NCBI GenBank assembly: GCA_047975545.1
Contig: JBKEDS010000017.1
Location: forward strand, 1-48,377
Source: JBKEDS01 sp047975545
GTDB lineage: Bacteria > Bacteroidota > Bacteroidia > Flavobacteriales > Flavobacteriaceae
Reading direction: 5' to 3'
DNA: 48,377 nucleotides
Of this stretch, positions 26,435 through 35,753 are shown piece after piece. Made by a program: the position numbers and the translations under genes. Below the pieces are notes generated by a model, which saw only the letters and a program-made list of their open reading frames with translations, made no database searches and was not told the origin of the DNA. Positions within the stretch are counted from its first letter, which is position 1. The number at the start of each line of letters is the position of its first letter.

Positions 26435-27502
26435 ATGGCAAAGCGCAAAACCAAAAAATACCAAAAAAAAATAGGGCAAGTTCCCGGTACGGCTATTTAT
26501 ACCGGAAACCGGGAATCGAAACAGTTGTTTATCGAGGTTTTTGAGTACAACCCCGAACAGTGCCAAGTTGAAGAGTTTTATAAAGTTGAAGATGTTTTCG
26601 ACTTTAAATTAACCAATTGCGTATCGTGGATAAACATTAACGGACTTAACCACGTAGGAGCCATTGAAAAATTGGGCGCACATTTCGATTTGCATCCGTT
26701 AGTCCTGGAGGATATCGTAAACATTTCGCAACGCCCGAAAATAGACGAGTACGACGACAATATTTTCCTGGTGCTTAAAATGCTGTATTATGATAACGAT
26801 GAAAACATTGTGTCCGAACAAGTTAGCTTCGTGCTGGGCAAAAACTACGTACTGTCCTTTCAAGAGGCCGAGGGCGATGTATTCGATACTGTTAGGGACC
26901 GCATAAAACAAGCCAAGGGCAGGGTACGCAGCCTACATGCCGATTATTTGCTCTACATTTTAATGGATGCCATAATTGACCATTATTTTAACGTAATTGA
27001 AACCCTTGGCGATAAGGTAGAAGATTTGGAATCGGAAATTTTCCTTGGCCGAACCAATAAGGACCTGAACAAAAATATTCAAGACCTAAAACGTGAAATT
27101 TTGCGGGTACGCCGGGCCATTTTTCCGCTTCGGGAAGTTACAAGCCGTATTGAAAAGCACGAAAGCCCGCTTATACAAAAAAGGACAAAAACCTATTATC
27201 GCGATATTTACGACCACCTGATACAAGTAACCGAAAATATTGAAATTTACCGCGAAATGATTTCCAGCCTTATGGACATGTACATGAGCACCATTAGCAA
27301 CAAAATGAACGAGGTTATGAAAGTGCTTACCATTATAGCCACTATTTTTATTCCGCTAACCTTTATTGCAGGTGTTTACGGTATGAATTTCGACAATATG
27401 CCCGAACTGCACTATAAATATTCGTACTTTATATTATGGGGCGTTATGGTTGCCGTTTTTATCGGGCTTTTGGTTTATTTTAAGCGAAAAAAGTGGTTGT
27501 AA
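26435..27502 (+). CDS. corA: CorA-type magnesium/cobalt transporter
   Basis: A 355-residue protein. The long cytoplasmic N-domain with coiled-coil helices leads to two C-terminal membrane helices. The selectivity motif GMN is in GVYGMNFDNMPE after TM1, and the C-terminus is basic (KRKKWL). This matches pentameric CorA channels. TATCTTTA, a near -7 box, lies 5 bases before the ATG, so it may have an extra promoter besides read-through from the MscS gene. It converges on the MORN-like gene with only three bases between stops. Confidence 0.95.
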   Translation: MAKRKTKKYQKKIGQVPGTAIYTGNRESKQLFIEVFEYNPEQCQVEEFYKVEDVFDFKLTNCVSWININGLNHVGAIEKLGAHFDLHPLVLEDIVNISQRPKIDEYDDNIFLVLKMLYYDNDENIVSEQVSFVLGKNYVLSFQEAEGDVFDTVRDRIKQAKGRVRSLHADYLLYILMDAIIDHYFNVIETLGDKVEDLESEIFLGRTNKDLNKNIQDLKREILRVRRAIFPLREVTSRIEKHESPLIQKRTKTYYRDIYDHLIQVTENIEIYREMISSLMDMYMSTISNKMNEVMKVLTIIATIFIPLTFIAGVYGMNFDNMPELHYKYSYFILWGVMVAVFIGLLVYFKRKKWL

Positions 27503-27505
27503 CTT

Positions 27506-28618
27506 TTATTCGGCATGATTAACCCTAATGGTTTCATTGCCTTGGCTGTACGTTATTTCGGCAGTTAATTTTCCCGCTAAGTTGTATTGTTTCCAAACGC
27601 CTTCCTTGTAACCGTTTTTGTAGTTTCCTTCAACAGCTACTTTATTGGCCTTGTTGTATTCCTTGCACATGCCATTAAAATTGCCGTTTTTAAACGTTTT
27701 TTTGCTTTCCAATTGGCCGTTTACAAGATTGTAAAACAACCATAATCCGTCTTGGCGATCGTTTGTAAAATTACCTTTTCGTGTTAAAAATCCACTACAA
27801 CTGTAATCTTCATATAAACCATTTTTTAAACCATTTACATAATTGGTAACATTTCGTTTGTTTCCGTTTTGGCAAAATCTATTTTCTTGCTGGAGCTGCC
27901 CTTCCTTGTAAATTAGTTTTCCCAATAAAACGCCGTTTATGTCGTACCTTGTAAAGTCGCCATTTTTCTTGCCGTTTTTAAAACTTTCATAAGTTTTTAG
28001 TTGTCCGTTTAGGTAATAATGTCTTTCTATATAAGTTTTACTGTTTTCATAGTCTTTTTCCCATAAAATTTTACCGCTTTCCAGTTTTTCCTCGGCATGC
28101 CCAATATATTCGCCATTATTGTAATGCTCGGTTGTAAACGAATAACTTTGGGTATCGGCACGAAAATACCGTTTCCACCATTTTCCGTGCTTTTCTCCCA
28201 TTTGGTAGTTTTCTATGGCGCTGCGCTTTTCTTCTTCATCAAAATATTCCCATTCCCCATTTTCTTCACCGTCTTCAAATTGTCCCTTTACTTTTATTTT
28301 TCCGTTTTCGTAAAATGAAGAATAATCGCCTTGCGTTTTACCATCGTTAAACATGGTTATGCTTTTAACTATATCTTTGTTATTGTATTTAACGTATTTA
28401 CCCTGTATTTTACCCTTTTTAAAATGGGCATCGGAATAATTTCCGTTAACATCCGAGATTTTATAATGCCCTTCTAAAAGTTTGCCATCCAAATCTTTAT
28501 AAATAACCTCTTTACCAAAGCGTTGCGAGTAAACTTCTTTCTCGGAAACCAATGTTTGACCAAAAATAATGTTCACAGAAAACAGAAAACAAAATATTAC
28601 ATAAAACACTCTTCTCAT
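27506..28618 (-). CDS. Exported MORN-variant repeat protein (YwqK-like)
   Basis: A 370-residue protein with a signal peptide (MRRVFYVIFCFLFSVNIIFGQ). Residues 30-365 consist of about a dozen 20-24-residue repeats of the type NGK-x-x-GxWxxY or NGxLKxxxxFKNGKKNG (for example QFEDGEENGEWEYFDE, SFKNGKKNGDFTRYD, NYKNGYKEGVWKQYN). Such MORN_2/YwqK repeats form elongated beta surfaces. The 'toxin-antitoxin YwqK antitoxin' label often given to this family has no support here. Role unknown, likely cell-envelope scaffolding. Confidence 0.85.
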   Translation of the reverse strand: MRRVFYVIFCFLFSVNIIFGQTLVSEKEVYSQRFGKEVIYKDLDGKLLEGHYKISDVNGNYSDAHFKKGKIQGKYVKYNNKDIVKSITMFNDGKTQGDYSSFYENGKIKVKGQFEDGEENGEWEYFDEEEKRSAIENYQMGEKHGKWWKRYFRADTQSYSFTTEHYNNGEYIGHAEEKLESGKILWEKDYENSKTYIERHYYLNGQLKTYESFKNGKKNGDFTRYDINGVLLGKLIYKEGQLQQENRFCQNGNKRNVTNYVNGLKNGLYEDYSCSGFLTRKGNFTNDRQDGLWLFYNLVNGQLESKKTFKNGNFNGMCKEYNKANKVAVEGNYKNGYKEGVWKQYNLAGKLTAEITYSQGNETIRVNHAE

Positions 28619-28725
28619 TTGTGATATTTTTATTGCAAATATAGGGCTTATAGCTTATTTTAAGCAAGCTAAAGGGGGGATTAAAACAGTAAACTAATAT
28701 TTTTGTTTTACATTCCCTGTTTTAC

Positions 28726-28762
28726 AAAAAAAGCGTTTAAGCCACATTGCCTAAACGCTTTT
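28726..28762 (-). terminator. Terminator of the glucan phosphorylase gene
   Basis: AAAAGCGTTTA (28729-28739) pairs with TAAACGCTTTT (28752-28762), and on the minus strand the stem is followed by a run of T. It lies 24 bases past the stop. Confidence 0.8.
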
Positions 28763-28786
28763 CAAATATTTATTGTGTCAAAAAAA

Positions 28787-30427
28787 TTAATACAGTTCCT
28801 TATAATATTGCTCGGCCATACGGTGGCTGGCAAATTGCGGAATAACATCGTCTATGGCATTAAACACAACGTTTTGCCATTCCTTGGGGTTATCGTAATA
28901 CATGGGGATAACGGTGTTTTCCAGTAAGTCGTAAAGATTGTCGGCATCAATTTTATCTTGTTCCCAATACGGTAAGTTAGCGTCCAACTCGGGCAGCACG
29001 AAACAGTTTTTGCCGTTTTTTTGAAATTCGGGAATCCAACCGTCGTTAATAGAAACGTTTACGGAGCCGTTCATAGCGGCCGTCATACCACTGGTGCCAG
29101 ATGCTTCCCTTGTAATTCTTGGCGTGTTTAACCAAATATCCGAGCCTTCTTTTAGCTTGCGGGACAAATCCATTTCGTAACCAATTAAAACGGCCAAATT
29201 AGGCTCGGTTTTGGATACGTTAACCAGATGGTTAAAAATGTCGATGGCAAAATAATCCTTCGGGTACGGTTTTCCCGCCCATATAATTTGTACCGGATAT
29301 TTGGGATTGGATATTATTTTTTTGAAACGCTCGAAATCGTGCAGCAATAGTTCCGCCCGTTTGTACCCTGCAAAACGCCTTGCCCAAACAAAGGTTAAAA
29401 CATTGGGATCGAACATTTTTTCGGTTTGGTTAAGCACCTCATCGAACAATTGTTTTTTAAGTGCTGTTTTTCGCTTTTTAAAGGCACTTGCATTACGCTT
29501 TTCCGAGGCTTTTTTCAAATCTTTATCTTGCCAAAAATTTTGGTTTTGGGCATTGGTAATGGGTATAATCTTGCAGGTTTTATCGTAATCCTTCCACATA
29601 TCGTTGGCTACAATAGCGTGTAGTTTGGAAACCGCATTGGCCTTTTTGGCCATTCGAAGTGCCGAAACGGTGTAACTAATCTTTCCGCCGTTAACAGTTT
29701 CTTGGGCCAGTTCTTCATCGGATAAATGACGTCCGAAAAAGCCACATCGATTTAAAAACCTACCATCACGCTCTGCGTTGCCTGCCAGTTCGGGCGTATG
29801 GGTGGTAAATACAAATTGGTTTTTTTTAACACCTTGGTCACGCAAATAATAAAAAGCGGGTAATCCGTGGCCTTCATTTAAATGATAAATATCGGCGCCG
29901 CCCAAGGCTTCAACCACCTTAGCCCCACCAATACCTAATATAATGCTTTGCGATATACGGGTTACTTCGTTGGAATCGTATAAATGGTTGGTTATGGTCC
30001 TGGACAAATAATCGTTGCTTTCAATATCGGTGCTTAACAAATATAATGGTACCGTACCAAAAATTTCGGGCTTTAGCACATAGGCCCGGACGTTTACGCT
30101 GGGATTGTCGTGCAGCTTTACACTAACCTCTATACCGGTATCCTCCAGGAAATTATAGGTTTTTTCAATAAAATCGGTTCTAAGGGTTTGGTCCTCGTTT
30201 CTCGACTGGTCGTAATAACCGTATTTCCAGAGCATGCCTATACCAATCATGTTTTGGTTTAGCTCGAAAGCCGACCTCATGTGCGACCCGGCCAAAAAAC
30301 CCAATCCTCCTGAGTAAATTTTAAGGGCTTGATGGATACCAAACTCCATACTAAAGTAAGCTACTTTTTTGTTAAACTTTTTTTCTGTTTTGTACGGATG
30401 GTACCATGTGCTGTATTTGCTTATCAT
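28787..30427 (-). CDS. glgP: Short-form alpha-glucan (glycogen/starch) phosphorylase homologue, PLP lysine absent
   Basis: A 546-residue GT35 protein of the short, prokaryotic glucan phosphorylase family. It shows FSMEFG and YSGGLGFLAGSH at the N-terminus, HLNEGH, THTPELAGN, RRFAGYKRAEL with the phosphate-binding arginine and lysine, WAGKP, and EASGTSGM at 441-448. Family members phosphorolyse alpha-1,4-glucans to glucose-1-phosphate. In nearly all phosphorylases the residue after this Met is the lysine that forms the Schiff base with PLP (K680 in muscle enzyme, pattern EASGTGNMK). Here it is Thr449 (ATG ACG, read from the DNA). Activity therefore needs testing; a lineage-specific variant is possible. 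A TATGAT-N4-ATCATA palindrome lies upstream. Confidence 0.85.
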   Translation of the reverse strand: MISKYSTWYHPYKTEKKFNKKVAYFSMEFGIHQALKIYSGGLGFLAGSHMRSAFELNQNMIGIGMLWKYGYYDQSRNEDQTLRTDFIEKTYNFLEDTGIEVSVKLHDNPSVNVRAYVLKPEIFGTVPLYLLSTDIESNDYLSRTITNHLYDSNEVTRISQSIILGIGGAKVVEALGGADIYHLNEGHGLPAFYYLRDQGVKKNQFVFTTHTPELAGNAERDGRFLNRCGFFGRHLSDEELAQETVNGGKISYTVSALRMAKKANAVSKLHAIVANDMWKDYDKTCKIIPITNAQNQNFWQDKDLKKASEKRNASAFKKRKTALKKQLFDEVLNQTEKMFDPNVLTFVWARRFAGYKRAELLLHDFERFKKIISNPKYPVQIIWAGKPYPKDYFAIDIFNHLVNVSKTEPNLAVLIGYEMDLSRKLKEGSDIWLNTPRITREASGTSGMTAAMNGSVNVSINDGWIPEFQKNGKNCFVLPELDANLPYWEQDKIDADNLYDLLENTVIPMYYDNPKEWQNVVFNAIDDVIPQFASHRMAEQYYKELY

Positions 30428-30851
30428 AATTACTGTTTTAAAGTATAAACTTATTAATATTTACCTATTGCGTTTTATGATTTATATCATAATATTAATT
30501 TGAATTAAACCTTATACCAAAATCTGCTTTCTTTTTTTAGGACAATGCTATTTTCCCGTAGTGTTTAAGAGCAAAAGAGATAAATGTAACAATAATGTTT
30601 GAAAGAAACAGCAAGTAAATTCGAAAAAACAGAAGTTTTTATTTTAATTCACTAAAAACAAGTCCCCTAAGGAAAATATTCACTATTGTTTCTGCTCTAT
30701 TTATGCAAATTTGAGAAAATAAACCATGTGACTTTCCCCATAAGCTCGTGTCTTAAAATTAAGATAAATATAACATGATTAAGTTTTATTAACTTTAAAT
30801 TTATAGTATCTTGTAACCTAATAATAACCTTTAAAATAAACAGAATTAATT
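30428..30851. other. 424-base AT-rich intergenic region, divergent
   Basis: Between glgP (minus) and the LysM gene (plus). I see no gene. It contains the palindrome at 30476-30491 and a poor -7-like TATCTTGT near 30808-30815 upstream of the LysM gene. No stable RNA or repeat is evident. Confidence 0.6.
30476..30491. promoter_or_regulatory. CRP/FNR-type palindrome TATGAT-N4-ATCATA
   Basis: TATGATTTATATCATA lies 49 bases before the glgP ATG. It repeats exactly the half-sites and spacing seen at 12583-12598, differing only in the four central bases. Confidence 0.5.
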
Positions 30852-31232
30852 ATGACAGCTACACAAAAGTACCAACCTGTTTTAGATTTGGCCAAGAGCT
30901 TAAACATGGCAGGCGAAGTGGTTAAAGAAGAAGCCGGAAAACTAAGTGTTTGGGGCACTACAAAAACCCAATACGAAAAAAACCTGATTTGGGACAAAAT
31001 TAAAGAAATTGGCGGTGAAGTTCCCGCCGATTTAATGGCCGACATTAAAGTGGCCGATACCAGCATTTTCCATAAGCACACCGTAAAAAGTGGTGAAACT
31101 TTAGGAAAAATAGCTAAGCAATATTATAAAGATGCTTCTAAATACCAACAAATATTTAAAGCAAATACCGATATTTTAAAGAACCCGGATTTAATCCACC
31201 CCGGACAGGAGTTGGTTATTCCCAATCCGTAA
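30852..31232 (+). CDS. BON-LysM protein (Kbp/YgaU-like)
   Basis: A 126-residue protein without a signal peptide. Residues about 8-70 resemble a BON domain (GEVVKEEAGKLSVWGTTKTQ start) and residues 75-124 a LysM domain (HTVKSGETLGKIAKQYY, then QIFKANTD, then HPGQELVIP). The same two-domain layout is found in E. coli Kbp (YgaU), a cytoplasmic potassium sensor. A peptidoglycan-binding role is less likely because there is no export signal. A strong terminator follows. Confidence 0.88.
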   Translation: MTATQKYQPVLDLAKSLNMAGEVVKEEAGKLSVWGTTKTQYEKNLIWDKIKEIGGEVPADLMADIKVADTSIFHKHTVKSGETLGKIAKQYYKDASKYQQIFKANTDILKNPDLIHPGQELVIPNP

Positions 31233-31253
31233 TAATATTACACTAAAAATGAA

Positions 31254-31282
31254 AGAGCGACCATTTTGGTCGCTTTTTTTTT
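31254..31282 (+). terminator. Terminator of the LysM gene
   Basis: AGCGACC (31256-31262) and GGTCGCT (31268-31274) form a stem with loop ATTTT, followed by eight T. It overlaps the 3' end of the convergent cmk gene at 31281-31282. Confidence 0.85.
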
Positions 31283-31982
31283 ATGCTTTTTTGTCTAAGG
31301 TTTTGGCTACCAAGCTTAGAATAATACTGAATTGTTCGTCCAAACCTAAATTTGAATTATCTATTTCTACGGCATCCTTGGCCTTTACCAAAGGCGAATC
31401 GGTGCGGTTGGAATCTATAAAATCACGCTCCTGCACATTGCGCAGCACATCTTGGTAACTAACAACATCGCCCCTGTTTTTAAGTTCTTGGTAGCGGCGC
31501 TGCGCCCGGGTTTCGGCAGTGGCGGTCATAAACAACTTTAATTCGGCATCGGGAAAAACCACGGTACCAATATCGCGACCATCCATTACTACGCCCTTGC
31601 CCTGCCCCATTTGTTGCTGTTGTTTTACCAATTGTTTGCGTACTTCGGGTATTTCGGCTATTCTGCTAACAAAATTAGAAACTTCCAAAGTGCGTATTTG
31701 GTTTTCAATGTTTTTGCCGTTAAGGTATACTTCGGCAAAGCCCAATGCCGGATTGAACGTAAAACTTATTTCAATTTGGTTTAAATGCGAAACCAATCCT
31801 TCAACATTAAAAAACTTATCGGCAATAAAACCGTTTTTCATAGCGTAATAGGTTACGGCACGGTACATGGCACCCGAGTCTACATAAATATACCCCAAAT
31901 GCTTGGCCAATTGTTTGGCCACGGTACTTTTTCCCGTTGAGGAAAAACCATCTATGGCTATTGTAATTTTTTTATCATTCAT
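31281..31982 (-). CDS. cmk: Cytidylate kinase
   Basis: A 233-residue (d)CMP kinase. The P-loop is GFSSTGKST in IAIDGFSSTGKSTVAK; the NMP-binding YVDSGAMYRAVTYYA and MDGRDIGTVVFPDAELK motifs are intact. The start is the ATG at 31982; an in-frame TTG three codons earlier is unlikely. It makes (d)CDP for nucleotide pools. It follows porQ and lon on the same strand, an arrangement I recall from many flavobacteria. Confidence 0.95.
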   Translation of the reverse strand: MNDKKITIAIDGFSSTGKSTVAKQLAKHLGYIYVDSGAMYRAVTYYAMKNGFIADKFFNVEGLVSHLNQIEISFTFNPALGFAEVYLNGKNIENQIRTLEVSNFVSRIAEIPEVRKQLVKQQQQMGQGKGVVMDGRDIGTVVFPDAELKLFMTATAETRAQRRYQELKNRGDVVSYQDVLRNVQERDFIDSNRTDSPLVKAKDAVEIDNSNLGLDEQFSIILSLVAKTLDKKA

Positions 31983-32005
31983 CGGTCTCAATTATTAGTT
32001 AAAAC

Positions 32006-32024
32006 CTTGCCTACCGCAGGCAGG
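32006..32024. repeat. Short palindromic repeat (TGCCTACCGCAGGCA type)
   Basis: TGCCT (32008-32012) pairs with AGGCA (32018-32022) around ACCGC. CCTGCCTGCGGTAGGCAGG-type elements are frequent in Bacteroidota intergenic DNA (from memory). Confidence 0.45.
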
Positions 32025-32069
32025 TATGTACTTTCAGTACAAGAGTTTCAGTTTCTATAAATATTTTGT

Positions 32070-32129
32070 GCCACGAATACACGAATATTTTGTGCGTAAT
32101 TTGCTGAAAATTATTCGTGTATTCGTGGC
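32070..32129. repeat. 17-bp perfect inverted repeat between cmk and porQ
   Basis: GCCACGAATACACGAAT (32070-32086) and ATTCGTGTATTCGTGGC (32113-32129) are exact reverse complements with a 26-base loop. CACGAATACACGAAT-type arms are a known dispersed repeat in this phylum (from memory). It could also attenuate read-through from porQ into cmk. Confidence 0.65.
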
Positions 32130-32203
32130 TAAAATTAACACAAATAATTCGGACTTTCAGTTCGCTTGTAAACCTATGGGCTTCCAGTTTATAGGTTTAG
32201 TTT

Positions 32204-33223
32204 TTACTGTAAATCTATTTGAAGTCCGAAAAAATTGGAATTTGCCGCACTTGTAAATTTGGCATGGGTATAGCTAAACCGCATTCGTTTCATTTTTATG
32301 GCAAATCCTGCCGATAGCCCCGAAAAATTACGTTGGTCCACAATACGCAGCTCCTCGCCCCGTCTAAAATTATAGCCCAAACGAATATTAAACCCGCTTT
32401 CGGGAAAAATTTCTACTCCAATAATGGTATGCCGTATGGCTTGCCCCAGAAAACCTATTTTTTCACCGGTTTGGTTACCGTTTAAATCGCTTGTTTCCCT
32501 TGCCGGATTGGCGCTGCTTATAGGCCATTCCTGTAGGTTTTCAAACGTTAAATGCCAACGTATGGGTACGTTTTCCATTAATTGCGACATGCCAAAAGCA
32601 ACCTCGAACGGTAATTTTTCCCGGGTTCCGGCATAGGTTGTTATTTGGGTACCAAAGTTACGGATTACCAAGGCGGCATTAAAATCCAATTTATCGTTTA
32701 TGTACAAAAGTCCTAAATCTGCCGCTACGCCAAAGGAACTGTATTGTTCTAATTTCGAGGTTATCAATTTTAAATTTCCGCCCAAATAAAAATCCGAACG
32801 CCCTAACTGGTGCGCATAGCCCAGCGACAATGCGGTTTCGCTGCCCGTAAATGTTCCGGTGGCGTTGCCTTCTTCATCGTAACCATCAAACGAACCATAA
32901 TTAATGTAGGTAACGCCTGCGTGAAAGGTTTGGGTGCGCCTGTCCCAAGTATGGGCAAAAGCGGCCGTACCGTAACTAATACCCGCCAAATGGCTTACGT
33001 AGTTTAAGGCCAATTGGTTGTCCATTTCAACATTAATGGCGGCCGGGTTATATAATGCTTGCGTAACATCGTAATCGACATTGGTAAGTACCTTGCCCCC
33101 AAGTGCTGCTTGCCGTGTGGAGGAAATCAAGTTTAAAAATTGGTAGGTTGATTCGCCACCCAACTGGGCGTTTGCCCAAACATTAGAGGCTATACAAAGC
33201 AACGTAGCAACTTTTTTTAACAT
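32204..33223 (-). CDS. porQ: Type IX secretion system protein PorQ
   Basis: A 339-residue outer-membrane barrel protein with a signal peptide (MLKKVATLLCIASNVWANAQ) directly after the chosen ATG at 33223; an in-frame GTG lies two codons upstream. Diagnostic PorQ features are the opening GGESTYQFLNL, then STRQAALGGK, then ALYNPAAI, and repeated amphipathic strands. PorQ works with PorU, PorV and PorZ in the attachment complex that cleaves the C-terminal signal and anchors T9SS cargo to A-LPS. The sulfatase in this window carries such a signal. It lies between lon and cmk. Confidence 0.92.
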   Translation of the reverse strand: MLKKVATLLCIASNVWANAQLGGESTYQFLNLISSTRQAALGGKVLTNVDYDVTQALYNPAAINVEMDNQLALNYVSHLAGISYGTAAFAHTWDRRTQTFHAGVTYINYGSFDGYDEEGNATGTFTGSETALSLGYAHQLGRSDFYLGGNLKLITSKLEQYSSFGVAADLGLLYINDKLDFNAALVIRNFGTQITTYAGTREKLPFEVAFGMSQLMENVPIRWHLTFENLQEWPISSANPARETSDLNGNQTGEKIGFLGQAIRHTIIGVEIFPESGFNIRLGYNFRRGEELRIVDQRNFSGLSAGFAIKMKRMRFSYTHAKFTSAANSNFFGLQIDLQ

Positions 33224-33302
33224 GGACACAAAATAAGTAAATCTATTTTACAAACGATAGCTTCTTATTTTTATTTTGAAATGGCTTTTTCTTTCTTTAC
33301 AA

Positions 33303-35753
33303 TTACAGTTTTTTCGCCCCGTTAACCTTTTGGTTGGTAAGTGCTATTTTTATCACATCGGCCATATCGGTAACGTAATGAAAGGTTAAGCCGTTTAAGT
33401 ATTCGGCTTTAATTTCCTCTATATCGCGTTTGTTTTCCTCGCAAAGTAATATTTCCTTTATTTTGGCTCGTTTTGCCGCTAATATTTTTTCCTTTATACC
33501 GCCCACGGGGAGTACTTTGCCCCGGAGTGTTATTTCGCCCGTCATGGCCAGGCTTTTCTTCACCTTACGCTGTGTAAATAGCGACACCAAAGAGGTTAGC
33601 ATGGTTACCCCCGCACTTGGCCCGTCTTTTGGGGTAGCGCCTTCGGGAACGTGAATGTGTACGTTGTAGTTGTCGAAAACATCGGGGTTTACCCCAAAAG
33701 TATCGGCATTGGCCTTGATGTATTCCATGGCAATGGTAGCCGATTCTTTCATAACCTTGCCCAAGTTTCCGGTAATGCTTAACTGGCCTTTGCCTTTGGA
33801 TAAAATGGATTCGATAAACAAAATATCGCCCCCAACCCGCGTCCAAGCCAATCCGGTAACCACGCCGGCCACGTTGTTGTTTTCGTATTTATCGCGCTCT
33901 AACCTTGGCGGGCCTAAAACTTCTATAATAGTATCGTTTTCAACCTTAATGTTATAAGTTTCTTCCATTGCTATATTTTTGGCGGCATAACGCACCATTT
34001 TAGCAATTTGTTTTTCCAAACCACGCACGCCGGATTCGCGGGTATAGCCTTCAACTATTTTTTCCAATTGGGCTTTGCCTATTTTTAAGTCCTTAGAACT
34101 TAAACCATGTTCCTTTAACTGCTTTGGAAGCAGGTGGCGCTTGGCAATTTCAACTTTTTCCTCAATGGTGTAGCCCGTTACGTTTATAATTTCCATACGG
34201 TCGAGCAAAGCGGGCTGTATGGTAGACAAACTATTGGACGTGGCTATGAACATAACTTTGGAAAGGTCGTAACCCATTTCAAGGAAGTTGTCGTAAAATT
34301 CGCTGTTTTGCTCGGGGTCGAGTACCTCCAACATGGCCGACGATGGGTCGCCTTGGTGCGAATTGGACAGCTTGTCGATTTCATCCAAAACAAATACAGG
34401 GTTTGATGTTCCCGCTTTTTTTAAACTTTGAATAATACGCCCGGGCATAGCGCCAATATAGGTTTTTCGGTGCCCTCGGATTTCGGCCTCGTCCCGCAAA
34501 CCACCCAACGAAATACGCACGTACTCGCGCCCCAAAGCCTCGGCTATGGACTTGCCCAACGAGGTTTTGCCAACGCCCGGAGGGCCATATAGGCACAAAA
34601 TGGGCGATTTCATATCGTTGCGCAATTTAAGTACCGCCAAATATTCTATAATACGGCGTTTAACGTCCTCCAGTCCAAAATGGTCGCGATCTAATATTTT
34701 TTTGGCCCGTTTTAAATCGAATTTGTCTTGGCTAAACTCGTTCCATGGCAAATCCAAAAACAGCTCCAAATAGTTGCGCTGTATGGAATATTCGGCCACT
34801 TGCGGGTTCATGCGCTGCATTTTGGCCAGTTCTTTTTCAAAATGTTTGGCTACTTCCTCGTTCCACTGTTTGTCCTTGGCACGTAGGCGCATTTCCTCCA
34901 ACTCCTCGTCATGGCTTACGCCGCCCAATTCTTCTTGGATGGTTTTCATTTGTTGGTGAAGAAAATACTCCCTTTGTTGCTGGTTTATATCCATTTGCAC
35001 CTTGGAATGAATATCGTTTCGTAACTCCAGTTTTTGGTACTCGATATTCATAAACTTGAGTGTAGCCAAAGCGCGGTCTTTCAAATCGCTAATTTCCAAA
35101 AGCGTTTGTTTTTCGGTAACGTCAAGGTTTAGGTTGGACGCTACAAAATTGATTAAAAACGAATTGCTTTCAATATTTTTTATGGCGAAGGAGGCTTCGC
35201 TCGGGATATTCGGGTTTTCCTTAATAATATCGAGGGCCAACTCCTTTATGGAGTCGATAATGGCCAAAAATTCCTTGTCCCGCAATGCCGGTTTGCTATC
35301 GGTTAAATCCCTTACCGTAGCGTTCATATAGGGTTCCTCGGTAATAACCTCGGCTATCCTAAAGCGTTTTTTTCCTTGGATAATTATAGTAATATTGCCA
35401 TCGGGCATTTTTAAAACCTTTAAAATGCGGGCTACCGTTCCAATGGGGTTAATGTCCTTGGCGGTAGGGTCCTCGACCGCTTCGTCCTTTTGTGCCACAA
35501 CACCAATAACCTTGCTGCCTTTGTTGGCATCGTTAATAAGTTTTATGGATTTGTCGCGCCCCGCCGTAATGGGAATAACCACGCCGGGAAACAAAACCGT
35601 GTTCCGCAACGATAGTATGGGCAGGGTTTCGGGTAGGGTTTCTTTATTCATTTCCTCTTCGTCCTCGGGCGTCATTAGCGGGATGAGTTCTGAATTTTCA
35701 TCAATATCCTGAAATGACAAACTGTCAAGGCTTATAAAATTTGATTTTTTCAT
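33303..35753 (-). CDS. lon: ATP-dependent Lon protease
   Basis: An 816-residue LonA protease. The N-terminal LAN substrate domain (LPILSLRNTVLFPGVVIPI) is followed by a coiled-coil region, the AAA+ module with Walker A GPPGVGKTSL and Walker B FVLDEIDK, and the C-terminal protease domain with catalytic Ser in PKDGPSAGV and Lys in GGIKEKILAAKRA. It degrades misfolded and short-lived regulators. It is somewhat longer than E. coli Lon (784) because of an N-terminal extension of about 40 residues, usual in the phylum. Confidence 0.97.
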   Translation of the reverse strand: MKKSNFISLDSLSFQDIDENSELIPLMTPEDEEEMNKETLPETLPILSLRNTVLFPGVVIPITAGRDKSIKLINDANKGSKVIGVVAQKDEAVEDPTAKDINPIGTVARILKVLKMPDGNITIIIQGKKRFRIAEVITEEPYMNATVRDLTDSKPALRDKEFLAIIDSIKELALDIIKENPNIPSEASFAIKNIESNSFLINFVASNLNLDVTEKQTLLEISDLKDRALATLKFMNIEYQKLELRNDIHSKVQMDINQQQREYFLHQQMKTIQEELGGVSHDEELEEMRLRAKDKQWNEEVAKHFEKELAKMQRMNPQVAEYSIQRNYLELFLDLPWNEFSQDKFDLKRAKKILDRDHFGLEDVKRRIIEYLAVLKLRNDMKSPILCLYGPPGVGKTSLGKSIAEALGREYVRISLGGLRDEAEIRGHRKTYIGAMPGRIIQSLKKAGTSNPVFVLDEIDKLSNSHQGDPSSAMLEVLDPEQNSEFYDNFLEMGYDLSKVMFIATSNSLSTIQPALLDRMEIINVTGYTIEEKVEIAKRHLLPKQLKEHGLSSKDLKIGKAQLEKIVEGYTRESGVRGLEKQIAKMVRYAAKNIAMEETYNIKVENDTIIEVLGPPRLERDKYENNNVAGVVTGLAWTRVGGDILFIESILSKGKGQLSITGNLGKVMKESATIAMEYIKANADTFGVNPDVFDNYNVHIHVPEGATPKDGPSAGVTMLTSLVSLFTQRKVKKSLAMTGEITLRGKVLPVGGIKEKILAAKRAKIKEILLCEENKRDIEEIKAEYLNGLTFHYVTDMADVIKIALTNQKVNGAKKL

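Noticed and set aside
27506..28618. YwqK-type 'antitoxin' reading of the MORN repeat protein
   Set aside because: The protein is exported and there is no toxin gene beside it; the label comes from one loosely related family member.
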